Source: Zea mays
Lineage: Eukaryota > Streptophyta > Magnoliopsida > Poales > Poaceae
DNA: 64,000 nt
Reading direction: 5' to 3'
NCBI RefSeq assembly: GCF_902167145.1
Contig: NC_050104.1
Span: 97,537,849-97,601,848, forward strand
Shown here one piece after another: positions 24,158 to 34,697 of the stretch. Both the position numbers and the translations under genes were made by a program. The first letter of the stretch is position 1, and every line of letters starts with the position of its first letter. Under the pieces are notes generated by a model. It was not told the origin of the DNA and made no database searches. It saw only the letters and a list, made by a program, of their open reading frames with translations.

Positions 24158-24906
24158 GTAATCCACCGGCCCTTTGGTACATATGTGTGTGCTAGTGTAT
24201 CGTTATGTCCTTCCCTTGCCCATGGGTTTGGGTTGGCTCTAGGTACTCCATATTGCATGTTGAATCTTTCCGACCTTATGGGGACCGAAAAGGGCTCATA
24301 CCCATGTGTGGGTGGGATCATTATACGTCTTTGAGTGGCCGTGGGTGCTAGAGAGACGTTAATTTGGGGCCGGTAGAAGGGTTGTTAGTAATAATATGTT
24401 ATTTGCTCCACATACCCTGTCACGGATGGTCCGTTGTGATATCTAGACGGTCTGGTGACATGCTCGGACGGTCCACGCGTATAGCTGGACTGTCCGAGCA
24501 TCTCTACCATCCCTGGTGCGGTCTTTGGTGGTTCATCGCGAAAAATTGAGCCAACCAGCGCTGGGCTAGACCGTCCGGACTCAGGCCTGGATTGTTCGGT
24601 CGTGCGCAGGGGCGTTGGTTCCTCCCATATGAGTGGCGGAGGATGTGGCTGTCCGCTATAGGAATTCATTGGCATCCTATAATGTAGTTGGGATTGTGCA
24701 TGCCCATTTGCAGCCGATGGATCTTGTCGGTTATCTTTTGTTTGGACATCGTGTGATGGAAAACTAGCAATGACAGATTTATCAAACGCACGTGCTAATC
24801 TCATATAATCTTCTTGACACCCCCCTAATATTTGTTGCATTTGTTCTTGTTGTTCATCTACATAAGAACGAAGCGCTTGGATGTCATCTATGTTACTTAC
24901 ATGTGG
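24158..24906 (-). pseudogene. Gypsy-like gag fragment, family unknown
   Basis: Between element A and a CACTA end lies an open minus-strand frame (24906-24385) with no start of its own; it appears to have been cut by the CACTA insertion. The translated text is hydrophilic: an N-terminal EEQ-type helix (SYVDEQQEQMQQIL), DYMRLARAFDKS, then a Pro/Ser/Arg-rich tail. Repeated GACGGTCC/GGACCGTC motifs at DNA level resemble untranslated or gag parts of some maize Gypsy families. I see no zinc knuckle, protease or RT. The call is by style and context only. 24158-24384 shows nothing further. Confidence 0.35.
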
Positions 24907-25454
24907 CACTACAGGAAAAGGAGGGAAAAATATCGACCGTTTTAAGAACGTCGGTGTCGACGTTCTTAAATAGGTTATGAACGTCGGTTTAAGTTGGTTG
25001 ACGGACTTAGAATTAAGAACGTCAGCCTATGTCTGGGCCAACGTTCTTAAACTTAAGTACGTCGGCTCTCCCCTGGTCGACGTTCTTAGAGTGTTAAGAA
25101 CGTCGGCCCGCCCTGGCCGATGTTCTTAGTTGATTTAAGATCTGCGCGCTAGGCTTCTCTTCTCTCTTTCTCCTCTCTCTCTCGTTCTCAAGCGCCTGCC
25201 CTAGCTGTTGTACGCTTCGTAGGCTACACCGCGTCGGCCACCACCATGCTGGCCTCCATACGCACCGCCTCCACCACACCCGCCTGCCATCGGCCGCGCC
25301 ACTAGCTCTACCGCGTCGGCCCGCCATCGGACATGCCACCTCCAGCCGCGCCGTGAACCGCCGCCTCCGCTGCCCCCGCCCACCACCGGACGCGCCGCCA
25401 ACCAACGTATCCACCACGTCGGCCACCACCTTCGCTAGCCGCGCTCGGTCGCCA
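24907..25454. mobile_element. CACTA (En/Spm-type) transposon, one end only
   Basis: Begins CACTACAGGAAAAGG, a typical CACTA terminal repeat, with TGG before it as the likely 3-bp target duplication. Foldback subterminal repeats follow (24942-25129). From 25142 to 25454 there is a pyrimidine-rich stretch, then GC-rich DNA. No transposase is seen, and no matching ...TGTAGTG end occurs before the LINE begins at 25455, so the other half is lost. Confidence 0.75.
24942..25129. repeat. CACTA subterminal foldback repeats
   Basis: Four consecutive inverted repeats built on TTAAGAACGTCGGC and its complement: about 24942-24969 (perfect 12-bp stem, 4-base loop), 25013-25050, 25055-25089 and 25094-25129. 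In CACTA elements, subterminal repeats are the transposase binding sites. Confidence 0.75.
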
Positions 25455-25822
25455 TCGATTTTAATCATTACCCCCATTTTGTTTTTTTGTTTAACTTCAT
25501 GAATGATCTCGTGAAGAGAAACCACGCTGTCCAGGATGAATCTACCTTTGACGAAGCTCGACTGACGATCGCTAATAATCTTAGTGATATAAGGGGCCAA
25601 CCTATTATTTAGAACGTTTGTAAGAATTTTATAGCACACGTTCAACAGGCAAATCGGTCTAAAGCACTTCATCTCATCAGTGTTGTCAATTTTGGGAATT
25701 AGGGTCACTACACCATAGTTAAGCCTCTCAATGGGTAAGATCCCTTTGTGAAAATCATTAAACATTGCATATAAATCATTTTTAATTGTCTCCCAAAAAA
25801 CTTGATAAAATTCGGTCGGTAT
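25455..25822 (-). pseudogene. LINE ORF2 reverse transcriptase fragment, left piece
   Basis: Minus-strand L1-type RT: TEFYQVFWETIKNDL, IPKIDNTDEMKCFRPICLLN, FVKGRFILDSVVSLHEII, ending at the conserved IKID just before the RT FxKAYD motif would follow. The sequence then passes into CACTA DNA in the same open frame, giving a chimeric 251-residue frame (25849-25094). The upstream part of the RT continues at 34698 beyond element C. The RT palm active site and everything 3' of it are missing. Confidence 0.85.
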
Positions 25823-27033
25823 TGAAAGGGAAATGAGCCCTTGGGCCATTTCTAAGTATTTTGGTGATTAAATGTGTAACACAAGTGCCTAAGTGTTAAA
25901 TTGTGCCAAGGACTCAAGAAGTGCAAATCAAGATCAAAGGTATGATTCTAGACTTAGTACATTGGTTTTTGTGTACTAACATGTTTGTCTAAGTGCTAGA
26001 ATCAGAGAAAATTCAATTGGAAAAGCTTGGCTCGAAGCAGCCAAGAGTCTGCTCGGTCTGGGTGCACCGGACAGTGTCTGGTGCGCCAGGCCAGCGTCTG
26101 TCAACTGGCTGCTCTCGGGAAGCAATTAACGGCGTACGACTATAAATCACCGGACTGTCCGATGGTGCACCGGACTGTCCGGTGAGCCAACAGTCGGTCG
26201 GGCCAACGGTCGGCCGCATAATCCGCGCGCGACGCGTGGCAAGAGCCAACAGTCAGAAGGGGCACCGGACTGTCCGGTGCGCCAACGGCTCCAAAGCACC
26301 AACGGTCGGCTTCGCCAAAGAAGGAAAGAAATCCGCACTGGACAGTGTTCGGTGGTGCACCAGACTGTACGGTGCGCCAGGCGGCAGAAGGCAAGAATTG
26401 CCTTCTTGAAATGCTCTCAACGGCTCCTAGCTGCCTTGGGGCTATAAAAGGGACCCCTAGGCGCATGGAGGAGTACACCAAGCAACCTTTGAGCATTGTT
26501 GATCATTCACACTTCATTCTTGCACACTTGTTCGACATTCTTAGTGATTTGAGCTCCGTTCTAGTGAGAATCTTGTGATACTCTTTTGAGCTCAAGTTTT
26601 GGTCTTGTGTGTGCGTATTTGCTGTGGATTTGAGTGTGTTGCTTCCCTCCCTTACTCTAGTGCTTCATTGTGATTCTTATTGTAAGGGCGAGAGACTCCA
26701 AGTTGTGGAGATTCCTCGCAAACGGGAAAGAGTAAAGTAAAGAAGAACACAATGGTATTCAAGTTGATCATTGGATCACTTGAGAGGAGTTAAGTGCAAC
26801 TCTCGTCCGTTGGGACGCCACAACGTGGAGTAGGCAAGTTTTGTACTTGGCCGAACCACGGGATAAATCCTCGTGTCTCTTGTGCTTGTCCTTATTGTGT
26901 CTATTGTGCTTCACAAGAGCTCTCCTCTCTACTCACTTGATCTCATTGTTCTAACTCTTAATCAAGTTTGTGGTGTTAAGTTTTAAGTTTTACAGGATCA
27001 CCTATTCACCCCCCCCCCCTCTAGGTGCTCTCA
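25823..27033 (+). repeat. Element C 5' LTR
   Basis: 1211 bp from TGAAAGGGAAAT to GTGCTCTCA. TATAAAAG is at 26443-26450. CACCGGACNGTCCGGTG-type palindromes are at about 26065-26385. It ends in an 11-base C run before TCTAGGTGC. No gene. Confidence 0.92.
26443..26450 (+). promoter_or_regulatory. Element C LTR TATA box
   Basis: TATAAAAG in GGGGCTATAAAAGGGACC context. The same box occurs in the 3' LTR (34110-34118) and, on the minus strand, in both B LTRs. Confidence 0.8.
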
Positions 27034-27036
27034 ATT

Positions 27037-27049
27037 GGTATCAGAACCG
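27037..27049 (+). other. Element C primer binding site
   Basis: TGGTATCAGAACC, three bases after the 5' LTR (CA|ATT|TGG... overlap at the T). It matches initiator-Met tRNA with one change from the usual TGGTATCAGAGCC. Confidence 0.8.
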
Positions 27050-27083
27050 TTCTCTTCAAGAAAGGGACTAATCGCCCGAAGAG

Positions 27084-29465
27084 ATGGATCCTAAGGGCAA
27101 GGGGATGGTGATCAATGATAAGGAGAAGGAGTCCTTCGTCAATGATCCAAAGGATGACAAGCCTACTGACTCAGGCTCAGGCCACAAAAGAAAAGATGGG
27201 AGGAAGAAGAAAACAAGGCGCATCAAGGAGATAGTCTACTACGACAGCGACGAATCTTCCTCTTCCCAAAAGGGTGACGACAACGACTACGAGAAAAAGA
27301 AAACGGTCAATTCAAACTTCTCTTTTGATTATTCTCGTATTCCGCAAAGTACAAATGCTCATTTACTCTCCATTCCACTTGGTAAACCTCCTCACTTTGA
27401 TGGAGAGGACTACAGATTTTGGAGTCACAAAATGCATAGTCACTTGTTCTCTCTCCATCCAAGCATATGGGAGATAGTAGAGAGTGGAATGCAATTTGAT
27501 AGTACTGATAGTCCCATGTTTATCAATGAGCAAATTCACAAAAATGCACAAGCTACTATTGTTCTTCTAGATTCATTGTGCAGGGATGAATACCATAAGG
27601 TGAGCGGCTTGGATAACGCCAAGAAAATTTGGGACACCCTCAAAATCTCACATGAGGGGAACGACGTCACCATGCTCACCAAAATGGAGTTGGTGGAGGG
27701 CGAACTTGGGAGATTCGCAATGATCAGGGGCGAGGAGCCAACCCAAACGTACAACCGGCTCAAGACCCTCGTCAACAAAATAAGGAGCTATGGAAGCGCG
27801 TGATGGACGGACCACGACGTCGTCCGCCTAATGCTAAGGTCTTTTTCTGTCCTTGATCCACATCTTGTGAACAATATTCGTGAGAATCCTAGGTACACCA
27901 AGATGACGCCCGAGGAGATACTTGGAAAGTTCGTAAGCGGGCGGATGATGATCAAGGAGGCAAGATACGTTGACGATGCATTGAACGGCTAAATCCACGA
28001 GCCTCAAACTGTTGCTCTCAAAGCAACGAGGAGCAAGGAAGTGCTACCTAGCAAGGTGGCACAAGTTGAGGCGGCGGGACTCAATGAGGAAGAGATGGCC
28101 CTCATCATTAAGTGTTTCAAGACGGCGCTAAGGGGTCACAAGGAGCATCCAAACAAGACCAAGACAAAGGGGAAGCGCTCATGGTTCAAATGTGGTAAGA
28201 TTGGTCATTTTATCGCTAACTGACCCGATAATGATAGTGACCAGGAATAAGGGAACAAGAGGGAAAAGAAGAAGGCTTACAAGAAGGCTAAGGGCGAGGC
28301 ACACCTTGGAAAGGAGTGGGACTCGGATTGTTCGTCGTCCGACTCCGACAACGAAGGACTCGCCGCCACCGTCTTCAACAAGTCGACCCTCTTTCCCAAC
28401 GAGCATCACACCTGCCTCATGGCAAGGGAAAAGAAGGTAAGCACTCACAATACTAGTACTTACGCTTCCTCAAGTGATGAAGAATCTAGCGATGATGAAA
28501 TAGACTATTCATGTTTATTCAAGGGCCTAGATAGAACTAAGGTTGATAAGATTAATGAATTAATTGATGCATTGAATGATAAGAATAGGTTATTAGAAAA
28601 GCAAGAGGATCTTTTGTATGAGGATCATGATAAGTTTGTAGAGGCACAAAAATCCCTTGCTTTAGAAATTAAAAGGAATGAAATGCTTTCTTGTGAATTG
28701 TCTACATGTCATGACTCTATTTCTAGCTTAAAGAGCATAAATGATGATTTGAGTGTTAAGTTAGAAATAGCTAATAAATCAACATCTTGTGTAGAACATG
28801 TTGTAGTTTGCAATAGGTGTAAAGATATTAATGTTGATGCTTGTAGTGAACACTTAGTTTCAATTTCTAAATTGAATGATGAAGTGGCTAGTCTTAATGC
28901 CCAACTTAAGACTAGCAAGAGTGAATTTGACAAACTAAAATTTGCAATTGATGCCTACACAATTGGTAGACACCCCTCAATTAAGGATGGTCTTGGCTTC
29001 AAGAGGGAAGTCAAGAACTTAACAAGCCATAAGGCTTCCATCTCCGCCAAGGAGAAAGGGAAGGCCCCTATGGCTAGTAGTGCTCAAAAGAACCATGCTT
29101 TCATGTATCATGATAGGAGAAATTCTAGGAATGTTTATAGAAGTTATGATGCTTTTGATTCTCATGCCATGATTGCTTCTAGTTCTTATATTATGCATGA
29201 TAGAAATGTGGCTAGGAAAATTGTTGTTCATCATGTGCCTAGAAGAAATATTGTTCATGCTCCTATGAAAGTAATGAATGAACCTTCTACAATTTATTAC
29301 GCTTGCAATGCTTCCTTTGCTATTTGTAGAAAGGATAAGAAGGTAATTGATAGGAAATTAGGGGCCAAGTGTAAGGGAGACAAGACTTGCATTTGGGTCC
29401 CTAAGACTATTGTAACTAACCTTGTAGGACCCAACATGAGTTGGGTACCTAAGACCCAAGCCTAA
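27084..29465 (+). pseudogene. Element C gag with four in-frame stops
   Basis: Starts MDPKGKGMVINDKEKE and ends WVPKTQA, one frame throughout, with stops at 27801-27803 (TGA where element B has Arg, a CGA-to-TGA change), 27990-27992, 28221-28223 (TGA in place of the last Cys of the zinc knuckle FKCGKIGHFIAN) and 28248-28250. Domains: charged N-terminus with RIKEIVYYDSDE; copia gag core (SIWEIVESG, EEPTQTYNRLKTLV); zinc knuckle; acidic linker; coiled coil (KINELIDALNDKNRLLEK) near residues 480-560; basic C-terminus. The region after 28419 is fully open. Confidence 0.88.
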
Positions 29466-29477
29466 ATTGCCTTGCAG

Positions 29478-32400
29478 GTTTATGCATTCGGGGGGCTCAA
29501 GCTGGATTATCGACAGCGGATGCACAAACCACATGACAGGGGAAAAGAGGATGTTCTCTTCCTACGTCAAGAACAAGGATCCCCAAGATTCAATCATATT
29601 CGGTGATGGGAACCAAGGCAAGGTGAAAGGGTTAGGAAAAATTGCTATTTCATCTGAGCACTCTATTTCTAATGTGTTCTTAGTTGAGTCGCTTGGATAT
29701 AACTTGTTGTCTATGAGTCAACTTTGTAAAATGGGATATAACTGTTTATTCACAAATGTAGATGTGTCTGTCTTTAGAAGAAGTGATGGTTCATTATCTT
29801 TTAAGGGTGCACTAGACGACAAACTTTATTTAGTTGATTTTGCAAAAGAGGAGGCCGGTCTAGATGCATGCTTAATTGCTAAGACTAGCATGGGCTGGCT
29901 GTGGCATCGCCATTTAGCACATGTGGGGATGAAGAACCTTCACAAGCTTCTAAAGGGAGAACACGTGATAGGTCTAACTAATGTAACTTTCGAAAAAGAT
30001 AGACCTTGTGCAGCTTGTCAAGCAGGTAAACAGGTGGGAAGCTCTCATCATGCCAAAAATGTGATGACAACATCAAGACCCCTGGAGTTACTTCATATGG
30101 ACCTCTTCGGACCCGTCGCCTATCTAAGTATAGGAGGAAGTAAGTATGGTCTTGTTATAGTTGATGATTTTTCCCGCTTCACTTGGGTATTCTTTTTGCA
30201 GGATAAATCTGAAACCCAAGGGACCCTCAAGCGCTTCCTAAGGAGAGCCCAAACGAGTTTGAGCTCAAAGTGAAGAAGATAAGGAGCGACAATGGGTCCG
30301 AGTTCAAGAACCTTCAAGTGGAGGAGTATCTTGAGGAGGAAGGGATCAAGCACAAGTTCTCCGCTCCCTACACACCACAGCAAAATGGCGTGGTAGAGAG
30401 GAAGAACAAGACGCTACTAGACATGGCGAGGACGATGCTTGGTGAATTCAAGACGCCCGAACGATTTTGGACGGAAGCCGTGAGCATGGCTTGCCACGCC
30501 ATAAACCGGGTCTACCTTCATCGCCTCCTCAAGAAGACTTCATATGAGCTTCTAACCAGTAACAAACCCAATGTGTCTTACTTTCGTGTATTTGGGAGCA
30601 AATGTTACATTCTAGTGAAGAAAGGTAGAAATTATAAGTTTGCTCCCAAAGCTGTAGAAGGGTTTTTGTTAGGTTATGACTCAAATACAAAGGCGTATAG
30701 GGTCTTCAACAAATCATCGGGTTTGGTTGAAGTCTCTAGCGACGTTGTATTTGATGAGACTAATGGCTCTCCAAGAGAGCAAGTTGTTGATCTTGATTAT
30801 GTAGATGAAGAAGACGTTCCAACGGCCGCAATGCGCACCATGGCGATTGGAGATGTGAGGCCACTGGAACAAAAGGAGCAAGATCAACCTTCTTCCTCAA
30901 CAACGGTGCATCCCCCAACTCAAGAAGATGAACAGGTTCATCAAGAGGAGGCGTGTGATCAAGGAGGAGCACAAAATGATCATTTAATGGAGGAAGAAGC
31001 ACAACTGGCACCTCCAACCCAAGTTCGAGCGACGATTCAAAGGAATCATCCCGTCGACCAAATATTGGGTGACATAAGCAAGGGAGTAACTACTCGTTCT
31101 AGATTAGTTACTTTTTGTGAACATTACTCCTTTGTCTCTTCTATTGAGCCTTTCAGGGTAGAAGAGGCCTTGCTAGATCCGGACTGGGTGTTGGCCATGC
31201 AAGAGGAGCTCAACAATTTCAAGAGAAATGAAGTTTGGACACTGGTGCCTCATCCCAAGCAAAACGTTGTGGGAACCAAGTGGGTGTTCCGCAACAAACA
31301 AGACGAGCACGGGGTGGTGACAAGGAACAAGGCACGACTTGTGGCAAAAGGTTATGCCCAAGTCGCAGGTTTGGACTTTGAGGAGACTTTTGCTCCTGTG
31401 GCTAGGCTAGAGTCAATTCGCATATTGTTAGCCTATGCTACTCACCATTCTTTCAGGTTGTTCCAAATGGATGTGAAGAGCGCTTTCCTCAATGGGCCTA
31501 TCAAAGAGGAGGTGTACGTGGAGCAACCCCCTGGCTTCGAGGATGAACGGTACCCCGACCACGTGTGTAAGCTCTCTAAGGCGCTCTATGGACTTAAGCA
31601 AGCCCCAAGAGCATGGTATGAATGCCTTAGAGACTTTTTAATTGCTAATGCTTTCAAGGTTGGGAAAGCCGATCCAACTCTTTTTACTAAGACGTGTGAT
31701 GGTGACTTATTTGTGTGCCAAATTTATGTCGATGACATAATATTTGGTTCTACTAACCAAAAGTCTTGTGAAGAGTTTAGCAGGGTGATGACTCAAAAGT
31801 TTGAGATGTCGATGATGGGCGAGTTAAGCTATTTCCTTGGGTTCCAAGTGAAGCAACTCAAGGATGGAACCTTCATCTCCCAAACGAAGTACACACAAGA
31901 CTTGATCAAGCGGTTTGGGATGAAGGACGCCAAGCCCGCAAAGACTCCAATGGGAACCGACGGACACACCGACCTCAACAAAGGAGGTAAGTCCGTTGAT
32001 CAAAAGGCATACCGGTCTATGATAGGGTCCTTACTTTATTTATGTGCTAGTAGACCGGATATTATGCTTAGCGTATGCATGTGTGCTAGATTTCAATCCG
32101 ATCCAAGGGAGTGTCACTTGGTGGTCGTGAAGCGAATTCTTAGATATTTAGTCGCTACGCCTTGCTTCGGGATCTGGTATCCAAAGGGGTCTACCTTTGA
32201 CTTAATTAGATATTCAGACTCCGACTATGCTGGATGTAAGGTCGATAGGAAGAGTACATCGGGGACGTGCCAATTCTTAGGAAGGTCCCTGGTGTCGTGG
32301 AGTTCTAAGAAACAAACTTCTGTTGCCCTATCCACCGCTGAGGCCGAGTATGTTGCCGCAGGACAGTGTTGCGCGCAACTACTTTGGATGAGGCAAACCC

Positions 32401-32678
32401 TCAGGGACTTTGGCTACAATCTGAGCAAAGTCCCACTCCTATGTGATAATGAGAGTGCTATCTGCATGGCGGATAATCCTGTTGAACATAGCCGCACAAA
32501 GCACATAGACATCCGACATCACTTTTTGAGAGACCACCAGCAAAAGGGAGATATCGAAGTGTTTCATGTTAGCACCGAGAACCAGCTAGCCGATATCTTT
32601 ACCAAGCCTCTAGATGAGTCGACCTTTTGCAGGCTACGTAGTGAGCTAAATGTCTTAGATTCGCGGAACCTAGATTGA
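29478..32678 (+). pseudogene. Element C pol (PR-IN-RT-RNase H), frame-shifted at both ends of integrase
   Basis: The frame downstream of gag opens at the protease (WIIDSGCTNHMTG, near 29504). A six-G run at 29490-29495 (five in A and B) moves protease and the integrase N-terminus into another frame (to 30273). A missing A at 30251-30253 returns it to the original frame, which stays open from 30270 to 32678 (802 codons). Domains: HHCC region (LWHRHLAHVGM, CAACQAGKQ), DDE core ([26 protein letters not shown]), RT ([26 protein letters not shown] near 31720-31750), RNase H ([23 protein letters not shown]). It ends LDSRNLD. Integrase core, RT and RNase H look intact. Confidence 0.88.
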
Positions 32679-33468
32679 TTTATAGCATACATGTGTTTTA
32701 TGCCTTGATCATGTTCCTTAATGCATTTTCTTGTTTATTTATGGTGCTCAAGTTGTACAAGCACTCCCCGGACCTCACAAGTCCATTTGCAAGTGATGCA
32801 CATATTTAGGGGGAGATGCGCTACAACTTGACCCTTTGAGACTAACTGTGTGATTGAGTTTGCTTAATTTAGTCTCAAAGGAGGTTTGAAAGGGAAAAGG
32901 TGGACTTAGACCATGCAAGACTTCCACTGCACTCCGATGAAAGAGTAATTAATTCCAAGTTCATCTTTGTACTCTTATTGCCTTTTTACTCTTAGTTGAA
33001 GATTTTGGTGAGGCAATGGGGTTAAAGGGCCAAAATTGATCCCATTTTGGTGCTTGATGCCAAAGGGGGATAAAATAAGGCCAAAGCAAGAAATGGATCA
33101 GCTACCACTTGAGAATTTTGAAAAAGTAGAGTTAGAGTTTTTGTTTGTCAAAATACTCTTGTTTGTCTCTTATTGTCAAAAGTTGGTCTCTTGTGGGGAG
33201 AATATTTGATTATGGGAAATAGGGGGAGTTTTCGAAATCTTTGATCAATTTCTCTTGGAACAACTCTCTTTATGTCTCAACAAGTGTGTTTGACTTAGAG
33301 ATAGGGAATTGAGTTTGATTTGCAAAAACAAAACCAAGTGGTGGCAAAGAATGATCCAAATATGCCAAATTTGAATCAAAACAAAATTGTGTTTTCATTT
33401 GAGTTGATGTTGCACTTCTTTTAGTTGCTTTTTATTGTGTTGGCATAAATCACCAAAAAGGGGGAGAT
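32679..33468 (+). other. Element C 3' untranslated region with four polypurine-like tracts
   Basis: Non-coding. GGGGGA blocks lie at about 32805-32816, 33061-33070, 33218-33229 and 33456-33468; the last (AAAAAGGGGGAGAT) abuts the 3' LTR. Multiple tracts are a published Sirevirus feature. Collinear blocks exist in the 3' regions of A and B. Confidence 0.75.
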
Positions 33469-34697
33469 TGAAAGGGAAATGAGCCCTTGGGCCATTTCTA
33501 AGTATTTTGGTGATTAAATGTGCAACACAAGTGCCTAAGTGTTAAATTGTGCCAAGGACTCAAGAAGTGCAAATCAAGATCAAAGGTATGATTCTAGACT
33601 TAGTACATTGGTTTTTGTGTACTAACATGTTTGTCTAAGTGCTAGAATCAGAGAAAATTCAATTGGAAAAGCTTGGCTCGATGCAGCCAAGAGTCTGCTC
33701 GGTCTAGGTGCACCGGACAGTGTCCGGTGCGCCAGGCCGGCGTCTGTCAACTGGCTGCTCTCGGGAAGCAATTAACGGCGTACGACTATAAATCACCGGA
33801 CTGTCCGATGGTGCACCGGACTGTCCGGTGAGCCAACAGTCGGCCGGGCCAACGGTCGGCCGCATAATCCGCGCGCGACGCGTGGCAAGAGCCAACGGTC
33901 AGAAGGGGCACCGGACTGTCCGGTGTGCACCGGACAGTGTCCGGTGCGCCAACGGCTCCAAAGCACCAACGGTCGGCTTCGCCAAAGAAGGAAAGAAATC
34001 CGCACCGGACAGTGTCCGGTGGTGCACTGGACTGTCCGGTGCGCCAGGCGACAGAAGGCAAGAATTGCCTTCTTGAAATGCTCTCAACGGCTCCTAGCTG
34101 CCTTGGGGCTATAAAAGGGACCCCTAGGCGCATGGAGGAGTACACCAAGCAACCTTTGAGCATTGTTGATCATTCACACTTCATTCTTGCACACTTGTTC
34201 GACATTCTTAGTGATTTGAGCTCCGTTCTAGTGAGAATCTTGTGATACTCTTTTGAGCTCAAGTTTTGGTCTTGTGTGTGCGTATTTGCTGTGGATTTGA
34301 GTGTGTTGCTTCCCTCCCTTACTCTAGTGCTTCATTGTGATTCTTATTGTAAGGGCGAGAGACTCCAAGTTGTGGAGATTCCTCGCAAACGGGAAAGAGT
34401 AAAGTAAAGAAGAACACCATGGTATTCAAGTTGATCATTGGATCACTTGAGAGGAGTTGAGTGCAACTCTCGTCCGTTGGGACGCCACAACGTGGAGTAG
34501 GCAAGTTTTGTACTTGGCCGAACCACGTGATAAATCCTCGTGTCTCTTGTGCTTGTCCTTATTGTGTCTATTGTGTTTCACAAGAGCTCTCCTCTATACT
34601 CACTTGATTTCATTGTTCTAACTCTTAATCAAGTTTGTGGTGTTAAGTTTTAAGTTTTACATGATCACCTATTCACCCCCCCCTCTAGGTGCTCTCA
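33469..34697 (+). repeat. Element C 3' LTR
   Basis: 1229 bp, the same ends as the 5' LTR. It carries one palindrome more than the 5' LTR (a 21-bp insertion or deletion near 33920-33945) and a seven-base C run where the 5' LTR has eleven. Confidence 0.92.

Larger units (their letters stand above)
25823..34697 (+). mobile_element. Element C: Opie-like Sirevirus (Copia), full length
   Basis: 8875 bp: 5' LTR 25823-27033, PBS, gag 27084-29465, pol about 29478-32678, 3' untranslated DNA with four polypurine-like tracts, 3' LTR 33469-34697. Perfect GGTAT duplications flank it (25818-25822, 34698-34702). It is inserted in the RT of a LINE. The LTRs differ by about 20 substitutions by eye plus a 21-bp indel. 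Gag has four in-frame stops, and pol has a +1/-1 pair, so it is not autonomous now. Confidence 0.92.

Noticed and set aside
32679..33468. An env-like ORF downstream of pol, as in some Sireviruses
   Set aside because: No long open frame in this stretch of C, nor in the matching 3' regions of A and B.
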